From Rutpela maculata (lineage: Eukaryota; Arthropoda; Insecta; Coleoptera; Cerambycidae), in the NCBI GenBank assembly GCA_936432065.2, contig OW386290.2:133346677-133410676 (forward strand): a DNA stretch of 64,000 nucleotides. Direction: 5' to 3'. A model generated the notes under the pieces. It made no database searches. It saw only the letters and a program-made list of their open reading frames with translations, and was not told where the DNA came from. A program made the position numbers and the translations under genes. Of this stretch, positions 55,873 through 64,000 are shown in pieces; the stretch's first letter is position 1, and each line of letters opens with the position of its first letter.

Positions 55873-56081
55873 CAGGGCCGCAACCATGGGGAGGGGGGGT
55901 AGACCCCCCAATGTTGGAAAATTAAAGCTTAGTTTGGAGAATTTGAGAAAAAATTCACCACGCCCCCCGCTCATCAATTTTCATTTTGGAAAAAAAATTT
56001 TTTAAGGGAAAATTCCTGTGATGAGAGTTGGGAGTTATTACCTCCCCCCTCCTCTCAAAAAAAAACCTAGCGACGCCCCTG
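55873..56081. mobile_element. Small hAT-type MITE with 8-bp target duplication
   Basis: The 209-bp element starts CAGGGCCGCAACCATGG and ends CCTAGCGACGCCCCTG, imperfect inverted ends. CTTGCAGC flanks both sides (55865-55872 and 56082-56089). There is no coding capacity. Confidence 0.85.
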
Positions 56082-56526
56082 CTTGCAGCTTAGACAAAAT
56101 AAATCATGGATCAATTTGTATCTCAAACAAGAACACTTGTTATTAAAATTTAAAAAATCAGCAGAGGGCCAACAAACATGATATTGATTATTTATGGCAC
56201 AGAATTATCGTGATTTATTACCTCCTGTACAGTAAGAATTTCATAAGTAGATCGTGAAATGATAAGAAAGAACTTATTTATTATCGGTTATACCAAATCA
56301 ATATTGTAATCCAAGAATTTGTTAAAAAAATGTTGATAAAAGATTAAATTTTGCAATGGAATTGTGTAATATTAGGATAACAGAGAGACTGATACAAAAT
56401 TAAATGGCATAGAAACAAAGACACGATTTAATTTGTATGTTGTTCCAGTACTTAAATGTTGAGTGTTTCCCCTGAAATGTAACTGGTAAAAACACATATT
56501 AAAAACTGCAATCGCATAACGCATAA
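56082..56526. other. Gene-free AT-rich stretch
   Basis: No coding pattern or repeat partner was seen. Confidence 0.5.
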
Positions 56527-56722
56527 TAGTCTAAGAGCCAGACCCAAAACAATTCTCTAAATTTACTAAGCCTGATTTTTTTGCCAGTTGATTACAGTAG
56601 TTGTGTACACTAACATACTGCAGTCAGTCAGGCGAAATCAAGAACAGGTGTCTCAGGTACGCCATCAAAGGTGTCATAATTACGGAGGTATTAAAATGAA
56701 TTTACTAAGGCTGAAAATCGTT
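56527..56722 (+). repeat. 196-bp dispersed repeat, partner at 63287-63482
   Basis: Starts AGTCTAAGAGCCAGACCCAA, contains GTTGATTACAGTAGTTGTGT, AGGTGTCTCAGGTACGCCAT and ends AAGGCTGAAAATCG. The direct copy at 63287-63482 differs at only about ten positions. GTCAGTCA motifs occur within and just after it. Confidence 0.88.
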
Positions 56723-57196
56723 TTGCAAATTAGATTTTAAATATAAATAACAGTTATGTCAGTCAGTCAGTTGAATGTGGAGACGCAGCTGGTCAGTCAG
56801 CCCCAATGTATGTACAAAAAATAAATAACGTGCAATTCATTTACTAAACTTCAAAATCTTTGTAAAGGTATTAAATGATGTATTAATCATAAATAAAATG
56901 ATCAGTCAACCATTTCGTGGGACAACGCCCGCCAGTCAGCGAAATAAAAAAAAAATTCGCTGGCGCGATCGGTATGGCAGGCGGCGGCTCGCTCTTATCC
57001 TTATTATTACTTAACGAACTACCCTAATAGCACAACATTGTCCTGTGGACATCTGAAGGACGTCCTCGACAGACATACAGTACATCCGATGGACGTTCGT
57101 TTTTGGTCCAAAGTACATCCGACGGGCAGCCGAAGGACGTGCAAATGTCACAACTTGGGACAATATTTGCACATTCTAATTATTTAGAAAATAAAA
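56723..57196. other. Gene-free stretch with GGACGTCC-type motifs
   Basis: Between 57030 and 57160 the sequence repeats a theme of TGGACATCTGAAGGACGTCC, then ACATCCGATGGACGTTCG, then ACATCCGACGGGCAGCCG and AAGGACGTGC. It looks like an old short tandem repeat joined to the tRNA-like segment that follows, so the whole may be one SINE-like unit. Confidence 0.45.
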
Positions 57197-57270
57197 CGGA
57201 ATGAGCAGGGATCGAACCGTCGATCTCGTGATTTATAGATGTTCTCTCACTCGGCCACCAACTTGGCTTA
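57197..57270 (-). tRNA. tRNA-derived segment, SINE-like
   Basis: On the minus strand an A-box-like TGGCCGAGTGAGAGAACATC and a B-box GGTTCGATCCC are spaced as in a class II-like tRNA head. The anticodon loop (TATAAATCACG between ATCT and AGAT) is abnormal and the acceptor stem does not close. This is a relic or the head of a SINE, not a working tRNA gene. Confidence 0.45.
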
Positions 57271-58061
57271 TAGTGTTTACTTAAAGACTGTACAGTTGAC
57301 TAATATAACTATTTATTTCAAAATGTAGAAGGTACCTATTTGAACGTTTAATAAATATTTACAAAAAAGATTAAAATTAAATTATTAATGATAAATTACA
57401 AATTACTATAAAAAATAAACTACAAATTTTACAGAAATAACGGTCAAATGTAAACAAAAACATTGTAAAATTGAAAAACCGGTGTTGTTAACGTTTTTTT
57501 GTTTTTATATTAAATAGGGTTCATTTTTTCATTAGCAATGTCCCTCATAAACAGAAAAAGCAAGAAGCGACACATAGTTGTATTTTTTCGTAGTCAGCGG
57601 TGAGTATTAGTCAGTCGATGAAAAGTGAGATCTGAAGTAATTTTTTGCAAACAAGTGCGTTTTACTCGAAAACGGTGCGTCCTATCGCATTTTAACAAAA
57701 GACCCATTTTAACACCCTATTATGTGCCCTGTCCACGTGTATATTGCTTTCTGCCCTACTATGAACCATAAGGGTTTTTTTAATGCAACAGCCATTTTTG
57801 GCATATTTTGCTATCTAGCTCCTAAACCAATGAATTTATTCAAATGAAATCAACGTAAATTTTCTTATATTAGGGTCGTACTAACATGAAAAAAAAAGCG
57901 AAAAAAAAAATAGGTTCATTTTTTTTTTAAAAGGGGTTTTCAAAATTTCAATATCCCGTATCATGGAAACCGCGCGGTATTCGATGAAAGGTTTTTCACA
58001 AATCATCATCCCTCCTTAAGGGCATTAGTATGTGTAGTATTGTAGATTGGAAATAATAGCC
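57271..58061. other. Gene-free AT-rich stretch
   Basis: No coding pattern. A-runs and T-runs are frequent near 57890-57930. No partner was found in the window. Confidence 0.5.
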
Positions 58062-58450
58062 GTTTGTCCTGTACAGACAAATTCGGACAGCGAAACCTTT
58101 CCGGCCTCGTACAGCCAAAACCTTTTGTCCTACGGCAAATGTGTTATATGTATATTATGATATTATGTAGAGGAGGGATGAATCTTCAAAAAGTGTAACT
58201 TGGTAAAGAGCCCTACGGGCATAGGGAAAAAGATATGGACACATAAGTAAAATTTGTCCTTTACAGAAGACCCCCAAATTCGGATAGCGCGACCTTTCCG
58301 GCCTCGTACAGCCAAAACCTTTCGTCCTACGGCAAATGTGTAATATGTATATTATGTAGAGGAGGGATGAATCTTCAAAAAGTGTAACTTGGTAAAGAGC
58401 CCTACGGGCAATAGGGAAAGAGATATGGACACATAAGTAAAATTTCAAAG
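58062..58450. repeat. Tandem duplication of about 195 bp
   Basis: The block reading TTTGTCCTNTACAGA, CCTTTCCGGCCTCGTACAGC, CTACGGCAAATGTGT, GAGGAGGGATGAATCTTC and AGAGCCCTACGGGCA occurs at about 58064 and again at about 58254. The first copy has a few extra bases (TATGATATTATGTAG). Open frames here are repeat artefacts. Confidence 0.85.
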
Positions 58451-59142
58451 TTTCAACCCCTAAAAATAGGGGACGCACATGGTGTAGCAGGGTGTAGTTT
58501 TCTGTGCTTGCTTATTATGCCCTCTTAAACAACTTCCACAAAAAAAAGTCCACAGGACGCAAAATTTTTTATTATGTCTAATTCGACTGGTCTAAAAGCC
58601 TAAATTTATATTATATGTCTATTTTAGATCAAATATTTTCAATTATGTTTAATCGACGACTTGTTTTTAATATTTGATTTAATTATTTTGAAGGTATTAT
58701 GGGTTTGCTAAAAGTAGAAAGTGTTCCTACAGCTATTTTTTTTATTTCTAAACAATAAAAATCCTGGGGGTTTTGACCTCGGCCTTCTGTTACAGTGAAT
58801 GAATTTATATGGTCGAGGTGGGATTTTGTTTTTTATACTATAAATTTCAAAGTTTACCAAAAACTTCTTTGTGCTTTTGATTGTATCATTATTTGAACAA
58901 AAAACTATAAAAACGTAATATATTTGCATATAATTTTATTTTAAATAATATTTTTTTTATGTATACCTTGAATTTCACCTAAATATACATAGAAGAATAT
59001 CTTTCAAAGATACCTGACCGTAATAAGAGTCGTAGGGACCTTAAACAGGTAGTGAAACGTGGAGGGGAGAACGACAGCAACAGCTGCAATGTACAACTTT
59101 ACGGGCGTAGTTCTAGATTTTTAATTGCAAAAATCAAGTTGT
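58451..59142. other. Gene-free stretch before copy E
   Basis: AT-rich unassigned sequence. No inverted partner for the ends of copy E could be identified here. Confidence 0.45.
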
Positions 59143-60308
59143 CCGTTATAGCCAAGATATTATTGAAGGCATAGAACATTTTTGTGATATATCGTTCAAG
59201 AAAAGTCATCAACTTAGTGATTCGACAGATGCTAGAATAGAAAGGTCGATGTAAAAAGATTGGTGGACTTCTTCAAGCAACACAGCCCTTTTCCTGATAC
59301 AGATGCTGTTATGTCCATTGCTACCGGAATTACTGGAGATAAAGATACAAATTGTTACGATGCTTTTGAAAAAGATTTAAATGTAATGAAGAAAACAGAG
59401 GAAAAAAATTTTCGCGAATTGAAATTATCAAGGAAAGATATATAATAAATCCTTTATTGGCGAAATGTAACAAAATTAAAATTCATGACGATGTGATTCC
59501 TGTTGATTCATTGCTGCTGTTTCAACGTATTTGTATTTAAAAAAAACGATGAAGAGCTTAAAAATTATGTGAATTATGAACTCGCACCATATCCGCTTGC
59601 TCTATTTGAAAATGGCGAACTGCGAAAGACAAAAAAATCAACTTTTTACGAATTATTCCCGGAAATTTCCGTTAATTTAAAAAGTCTAGACAATGTTCAT
59701 TACGTCCTTGATTGAGGCATGTTATTACATCGTTGCAAATGGCCAATAACAATCCTGCAAAAATTAAAGATTTGAATATGTTGAGATTCAATTCTTTCAT
59801 AAAAGCAACGGCCAAAAATACAAGTGTTCTTTTGTCGTCATTACCTCCTACAACTGATGCAGCATTTGAACACCTAAAGAGAGTGTACCTGCAAATCCAG
59901 ATGTGGCTAGGAAATGAGGTAGATTTATTCTGGATAGAGAAACTTGATTACCACATGTAAAAAACTTATAATCCAGCTCTTTTTTTATACCAGTAGTTAG
60001 GTTTCAATAGTTAAATATGAAAAATAACGTACCAATCTTTAGATACATTTGTAGGTAATTTATTTTGACCCTTAAAGCACATGTACATAAGGCATACTTC
60101 AAAGACTACATGGAAAGCAATTCAAATTAACCGCATCGTGCATGACGTCACGACTATTGTGGTCCATTGCAAAAAGGGATGTGGAGCTGCTTGTGGATGT
60201 CGGAAGAGTGGCTTATATTGTAGTGTAGCATGTTTACAGTGCAACGAAAATAGTTGTTTTAATACTCCACCTATCATTCAGATAAATGAAGTCGAAGAAA
60301 ATATTTGA
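59143..60308 (+). pseudogene. PIN/XPG-family protein, copy E (core deleted, CXC-like tail kept)
   Basis: Upstream pieces read YSQDIIEGIEHFCDISF, then STDARIERSM and a stop. 59260-59445 gives VDFFKQHSPFPDTDAVMSIA and TGITGDKDTNCYDAFEK, the region before the core. After a frameshift 59550-59715 gives ELKNYVNYELAPYPLALF, then LRKTKKSTFYELFPE and VHYVLD, where the first PIN acid (IDGG) should follow. The nuclease core is then missing: the frame jumps to DLNMLRFNSFIKA and SLPPTTDAAFEHLKRVYLQI (59712-59957). The tail (60170-60280) is CKKGCGAACGCRKSGLYC, then CLQCNENSC, a good CXC-like fold. An internal deletion of the catalytic part explains the short length. Confidence 0.75.
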
Positions 60309-60978
60309 TATGGACAAAAATGTAAATTGTTTAAATAAACAAATATTTTATTAATAATTTTCTTTTTTATTTAATTTTCCTTAATTTACTTCTTTTCCCC
60401 GATTACTGTCTCTATATAAATAGATATGTTAACTTAATTTCGTTATAAAAAAAAATTCTTTAGCCTATTATGTATTATACTGAATTGTTGCAATTATCAT
60501 TTTTTTTTATTCAAATCAAGATCACAATTTTTTAATAGGTAAACTTTTTTATATATAAGTATTATTAGCGAAACATTCCATTTTGAATTTTTAAATTTCA
60601 TTCACTGTAACTGAAATCCGAGGTTTTCATGTTTTTAACGCTCCAGGTGCTCCACTAATTCAACTGCAATGTTATTCAATGTATTCTCTGGCATTTAGTT
60701 TTACAGTTCTCATTTTATTCAAAAGCCTTCTGGATGTTTACAGAAAATAATTTCCAATTTTCGGAAATTAAAAGCTCGGTACAAAAGTTATCTGAGAATT
60801 TCAGGAAACTCGGGATATTTGGGTTTTAGACAGCGCCAAATAATGCTACGTTGCCAGATTTTCGATAAAGCAATCGTTAATATGAATTTCCGAAAAATGT
60901 AATAGAAACAAAAATATAGCAGGCCGTGTAGTGGGAACTTGACAGTCGCAGTAGATGTAACAAGTACATCCTACTTGC
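60309..60978. other. Gene-free AT-rich stretch
   Basis: No coding pattern. It lies between copy E and the hAT element. No inverted termini of copy E were recognised. Confidence 0.5.
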
Positions 60979-61769
60979 CAGGGCTGGCTCTAGGGGGCAA
61001 AGCGGGCGGCTGTCCGGGGCGGCAAATTCTTCAAATCCACAGTTACCTAAAACGTTTTCTTACAACCGTAGCAAACACTCCCGACGTCCCCACGTCTTGA
61101 TAACAACTGTCACCTGTTTACAACTCCTAGTAAACCTTCCAGAAGTAATTCCACTTCTGACACCGGTTGTCGCGTGTTTACATCCCTAGTAGACACCCCC
61201 GAGCGTGGGTTAGATAATTGCAACAGCAGGGTAGCAGGGTAAATCACTGATTTATTAATCATCACTAATTATTTACAAGAATTAATACTTATAATCACAA
61301 TACTATTATTACTATTAATTTATAATTCACGATTTAATAAGAGATTTTGCAGAAATAAAAGCTAAGAAACAATTGTTTCACTAATATAGTACTTAATAGT
61401 AATTTAACTTTATATAAATAATTTGTCATTGTTAGTTTTTTTTTGTACATAAAGTAGGTTACATACATACATTTTGTTTCTTATATGTGATTTTATTTCT
61501 TGTCTAATTTCTGTGGTGTGGTATTTTTTTTTAAGTTTCAGTACGGTTAATTTTTTCAATTATTTTATTTTACCCTTTTAAATACAGTAATCATATTGTT
61601 GAAAATCCAAAAATTGTTGTAAACCTTATAACTACAAAAACAAACCATCAAGTAGGTGACTTAAAATGTTATAAAAAATAACGAACTGAAAGATAATGTT
61701 ATTTATATAAGAGAGGGGCGGCAAAATGAAACTGTGCCCGGGGCGGCAAAATACCTGGAGCCAGCCCTG
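60979..61769. mobile_element. hAT-type element with 8-bp target duplication
   Basis: The 791-bp element starts CAGGGCTGGCTCTAGG and ends CCTGGAGCCAGCCCTG. CTACTTGC flanks both sides (60971-60978 and 61770-61777). Both ends carry GGGGCGGCAAA blocks. The interior is AT-rich without a transposase. It sits in the large intron, 181 bp from coding exon 2 of the Ly6 gene. Confidence 0.95.
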
Positions 61770-61950
61770 CTACTTGCACCTAGTTACAAAGAAAATTGTC
61801 GTCCGAATCGTACAGCTAAGTAAAATTTCACAGGACTATGAAGATGAAAAGTGAAACACACTGTATAAGTTTGATATGTTTTCGTGTTCCCGTTCAGTTT
61901 CTTCCGTTTTCGTTTGCCGCAAATTTTAAACGACAATCTGTATATATTAC

Positions 61951-62100
61951 CTTCCTGGGTTAATTTCCTACAAAATGGCTTTTGACCAGAGTCGTGTCCA
62001 AAGCATTCTGTGTAGTGATGGCTAGTTGTGTCGTTTACAGTCAAATCGGCGCATTTCGGATCTACAGCAGAATTACACACGAAGCACTTGATACATAAAC
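61951..62100 (-). CDS. Ly6-domain protein, coding exon 2 (first half of the domain)
   Basis: The 150-base exon begins after the acceptor TTTGTTTTCAG and ends GAAG followed by donor GTAATA. Both introns are phase 1. It encodes LCIKCFVCNSAVDPKCADL, an N-glycosylation sequon NDTT, then YTECFGHDSGQKPFCRKL. This is the first half of an insect Ly6/uPAR three-finger domain: the CxxC pair, the DPKCxD block and the CRK block are typical. The preceding intron is 1.7 kb. The following intron is 30.7 kb and runs to 31237. Confidence 0.87.
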
Positions 62101-62426
62101 CTGAAAACAAATTATTTAAGTTAGACAGTAGCAGTGCTGATAAAAATCATGATTAAAAAAAATTAAAAAAGTGCTTATTTATTTAAAAAAAAAATAGAAT
62201 TTTTTTGATTTTATTAAATAAAAATGCGAGCCCCCCCCCGGGTCAAGATAAACTCAGAAATGTGAAAAGGTAAAATTGAAGTGTTTTCGGATTTTTCTGT
62301 ACTGTATATTCAAGTTACAGAATTTACTCCAGGCTGTATTTAATATTATCATCTAGATGTGAGTGCTGTAAAACTTTTAAAAGAATATTTTTCTTCACAC
62401 ATTACATATTAATATTCCCCGGATTT

Positions 62427-62908
62427 ATAATCCAGTCAATGAGTGTTGGAGTAGTTAGTAGGTAAATATACTAAAAGTCCTCGCCCCTGGGAGGTGAGCT
62501 TCCGGGGGGGGGGGAGGTTCCATTTTTGGGTTTTTCGATTATATCTCGGAATCGGTGGACTCTAGAAAAATTATTTTCTAAATAAAAATGAAAGCTAATT
62601 AAATTTCCTATAAAATTGTTTCCATATATATTTGTCGAATTTCCAATGGTTTTCGAGATATACGTTATTAAAAATCGATAATTTTCGAGAAAATCATTTT
62701 TCCCTAACTCTTTTTGTCAAACATATTTTTCTAGAGTCCACCGTTTCCGAGATACAATCGAAAAACCCAAAAATGGGACCTCCCCCCCCTCCCACGTAAG
62801 CTCACCTGCCAGGGGCGGGGACTTTTAGTATATTTACCTACTAACTACTCCTAACAAAGTCCCGCATATTCCATGCATTCTACAATATATTCATTGACTG
62901 GACTATTA
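62427..62908. mobile_element. Foldback MITE in the first coding intron of the Ly6 gene
   Basis: Outer arms AATCCAGTCAATGA / TCATTGACTGGACT and inner arms GTAGTTAGTAGGTAAATATA (62450) with the mirror near 62830 flank a centre of about 200 bp. The inner arms also include a long G-run/C-run, CCATTTTTGGGTTTTTCG and GGTGGACTCTAGAAAAAT. It lies between exons 1 and 2. There is no coding capacity. Confidence 0.82.
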
Positions 62909-63181
62909 GTAATATATTTACCCAAGAAAGAAGCCAAAAGAAGCATTAAAAGGGGAAAGTAGGGAGGTTAGATCATGAGAGGTGATTGGTACAGATGCGT
63001 TCGCTCAATTGAGGGAAAAATCCATAAAGAAACTAGTCGAAAGGCGTCAAAATTCCTGCTTCTCTGTTTTCTTTCTATTAGATGTTTTTCGAGTTGCGGT
63101 CTCAGAAATTCAGTTTGCGTTTTGAATCACCAACCTTAGGAAGCAGATTCTGTGTCCTATAGCACCCCAGTTTTTAATGCA

Positions 63182-63531
63182 ATTAGAAAAACAATTGCTT
63201 GCATATTTCACATGACATAACAATGGAAAATCCTGTATGTTTTTATATATTCTTTTAGATATTTTTCCCTGATTTCAAATATTATAATAGTCTAAGAGCC
63301 AGACCCAAAACAATTCTCTGAATTTACTAAGCCTGTTTTTTTGCCAGTTGATTACAGTAGTTGTGTACACTAACATACTGCGGTCAGTCAAGCGAAATCG
63401 AGAACAGGTGTCTCAGGTACGCCATCAAAGATGTCATAATTACGGAGGTAATCAAATGAATTTACTAAGGCTGAAAATCGTTATGCATTGTTATATCACG
63501 TGACCTATGCAAGCAATTGTTTTTTAATTAC
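63182..63531. mobile_element. MITE with 45-bp inverted repeats enclosing the 196-bp repeat
   Basis: ATTAGAAAAACAATTGCTTG at 63182 mirrors CAAGCAATTGTTTTTTAAT ending at 63529. The arms continue through CATATTTCACATGACATAAC / GTTATATCACGTGACCTATG. The interior contains the 196-bp repeat also found at 56527-56722. Confidence 0.78.
63287..63482 (+). repeat. 196-bp dispersed repeat, second copy
   Basis: Direct copy of 56527-56722 with the same ends (AGTCTAAGAGCC, then GGCTGAAAATCG). Here it lies inside a MITE with its own inverted repeats; the other copy has no such flanks. Confidence 0.88.
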
Positions 63532-63826
63532 ATTTAAAAATTATGTACATACAACCCTACTAATTTTTTTAATTTCCAATAGTAACAGAAATAAAGGAGG
63601 GGTCAATATATAATGAATTACCCTGTACCTCTACGGCATTGACGCCTTGGTTAATGCCTAATTTGAGCATTGGTGACGTGTTGCACCAAGTATTCTTCCA
63701 AATAATAGATTCCACATTTCCACGATATTTTAAAATGTAACTTTGTCTAATGTAATGGCAATATGTTAGCCTCAATAATTTTACTTATTTAATCTGCTTC
63801 CACAAAAATTGTTATAGTTTTGATAA
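63532..63826. other. Intron sequence next to exon 1 of the Ly6 gene
   Basis: No repeat or coding pattern is supported. It is the start of the 1.7-kb first coding intron. Confidence 0.55.
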
Positions 63827-63832
63827 ACTTAC

Positions 63833-63890
63833 CTATCGAGAAGATAGAGGCCAAAATTAAAGCTGTTTGACATACTCTCGTAGTGAACAT
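63833..63890 (-). CDS. Ly6-domain protein, coding exon 1 (signal peptide)
   Basis: On the minus strand the ATG (63890-63888) opens 19 codons plus one base, reading MFTTRVCQTALILASIFSI, a typical short hydrophobic signal peptide. The exon ends ATAG followed by the donor GTAAGT (63832-63827), so the intron is in phase 1. The ATG is directly preceded by TTATTTCAG, a possible acceptor, which would put any 5' untranslated exon upstream, outside or at the edge of the window. A (TAA)n microsatellite (63895-63920) sits where the polypyrimidine tract would be. Together with the exons at 61951-62100 and 31007-31236 it gives a protein of 145 residues. The donor and phase match exon 2 exactly, which is why I trust this start. 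Confidence 0.82.
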
Positions 63891-63894
63891 CTGA

Positions 63895-63920
63895 AATAAT
63901 AATAATAATAATAATAATAA
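63895..63920. repeat. (TAA)n microsatellite
   Basis: About eight TAA units directly upstream of the start codon of the Ly6 gene on the minus strand. Confidence 0.95.
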
Positions 63921-64000
63921 TACATTTATTTTACTCAAAGTAAAAATGGTACAAATTAAACTGTAGAGCTCTTCTTTCATTTGTCCAAATACAAAAAAAC

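Overview
The window looks like a repeat-rich insect chromosome segment. The eukaryotic calls rest on a three-exon gene with phased GT-AG introns, on Tc1/mariner, jockey-like and Penelope-like remnants, and on hAT insertions with 8-bp target duplications. The overall repeat style reminds me of large beetle genomes such as Diabrotica, but that is an impression and not a search result. I recognise one host gene. It lies on the minus strand and encodes a small secreted, probably GPI-anchored Ly6/uPAR-domain protein. Its coding exons are at 63833-63890, 61951-62100 and 31007-31236. Everything from 31.2 to 62 kb is therefore one 30.7-kb intron filled with nested mobile elements.

Layout. 0.1-10 kb: a Tc1/mariner element with 217-bp inverted repeats, two LINE remnants, foldback elements, a tandem array of about 500-bp units and a MITE. 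10.2-15.2 kb: a composite DNA transposon with two decayed genes of a PIN/XPG-like nuclease family. 15.3-18.3 kb: a non-autonomous LTR retrotransposon with a gag remnant. 18.3-21.1 kb: a 5'-truncated LINE and a second mariner. 23.5-30.5 kb: a LINE whose 3' tail was split by a DNA transposon (23690-27679) carrying another copy of the PIN/XPG-like family. 31.3-39 kb: a foldback element, a Penelope fragment, a mariner interrupted by a LINE ORF1 segment, and fragments of repeat-borne genes. 39.5-43.2 kb and 43.8-52.9 kb: two PIN/XPG-family transposons, each holding a nested transposon that encodes a different protein with a GGQ(N/Q) motif. 53-64 kb: an RT fragment, a 1.3-kb palindrome, two small hAT elements, a further PIN/XPG-family remnant and several MITEs.

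The most interesting signal is a pair of poorly known transposon protein classes. Class 1 has an N-terminal Cys/His cluster, an XPG/PIN-like acidic core (VFDxY, EADTxI, DTDV), an FTGCDT block, an LPPT block and in several copies a Cys-rich CXC-like tail. At least seven remnants are present, several inside elements with long inverted repeats. Class 2 (GGQN family; DUF7869 from memory) sits in two elements with clear inverted repeats, 4-bp target duplications and repeated subterminal motifs. Both class 2 elements lie inside class 1 elements. All copies are broken by stops, frameshifts or deletions, so the window shows fossils and not a working system. Whether these belong to the Academ superfamily, which I recall as having XPG-like nucleases and 3-4-bp target duplications, is the main open question.
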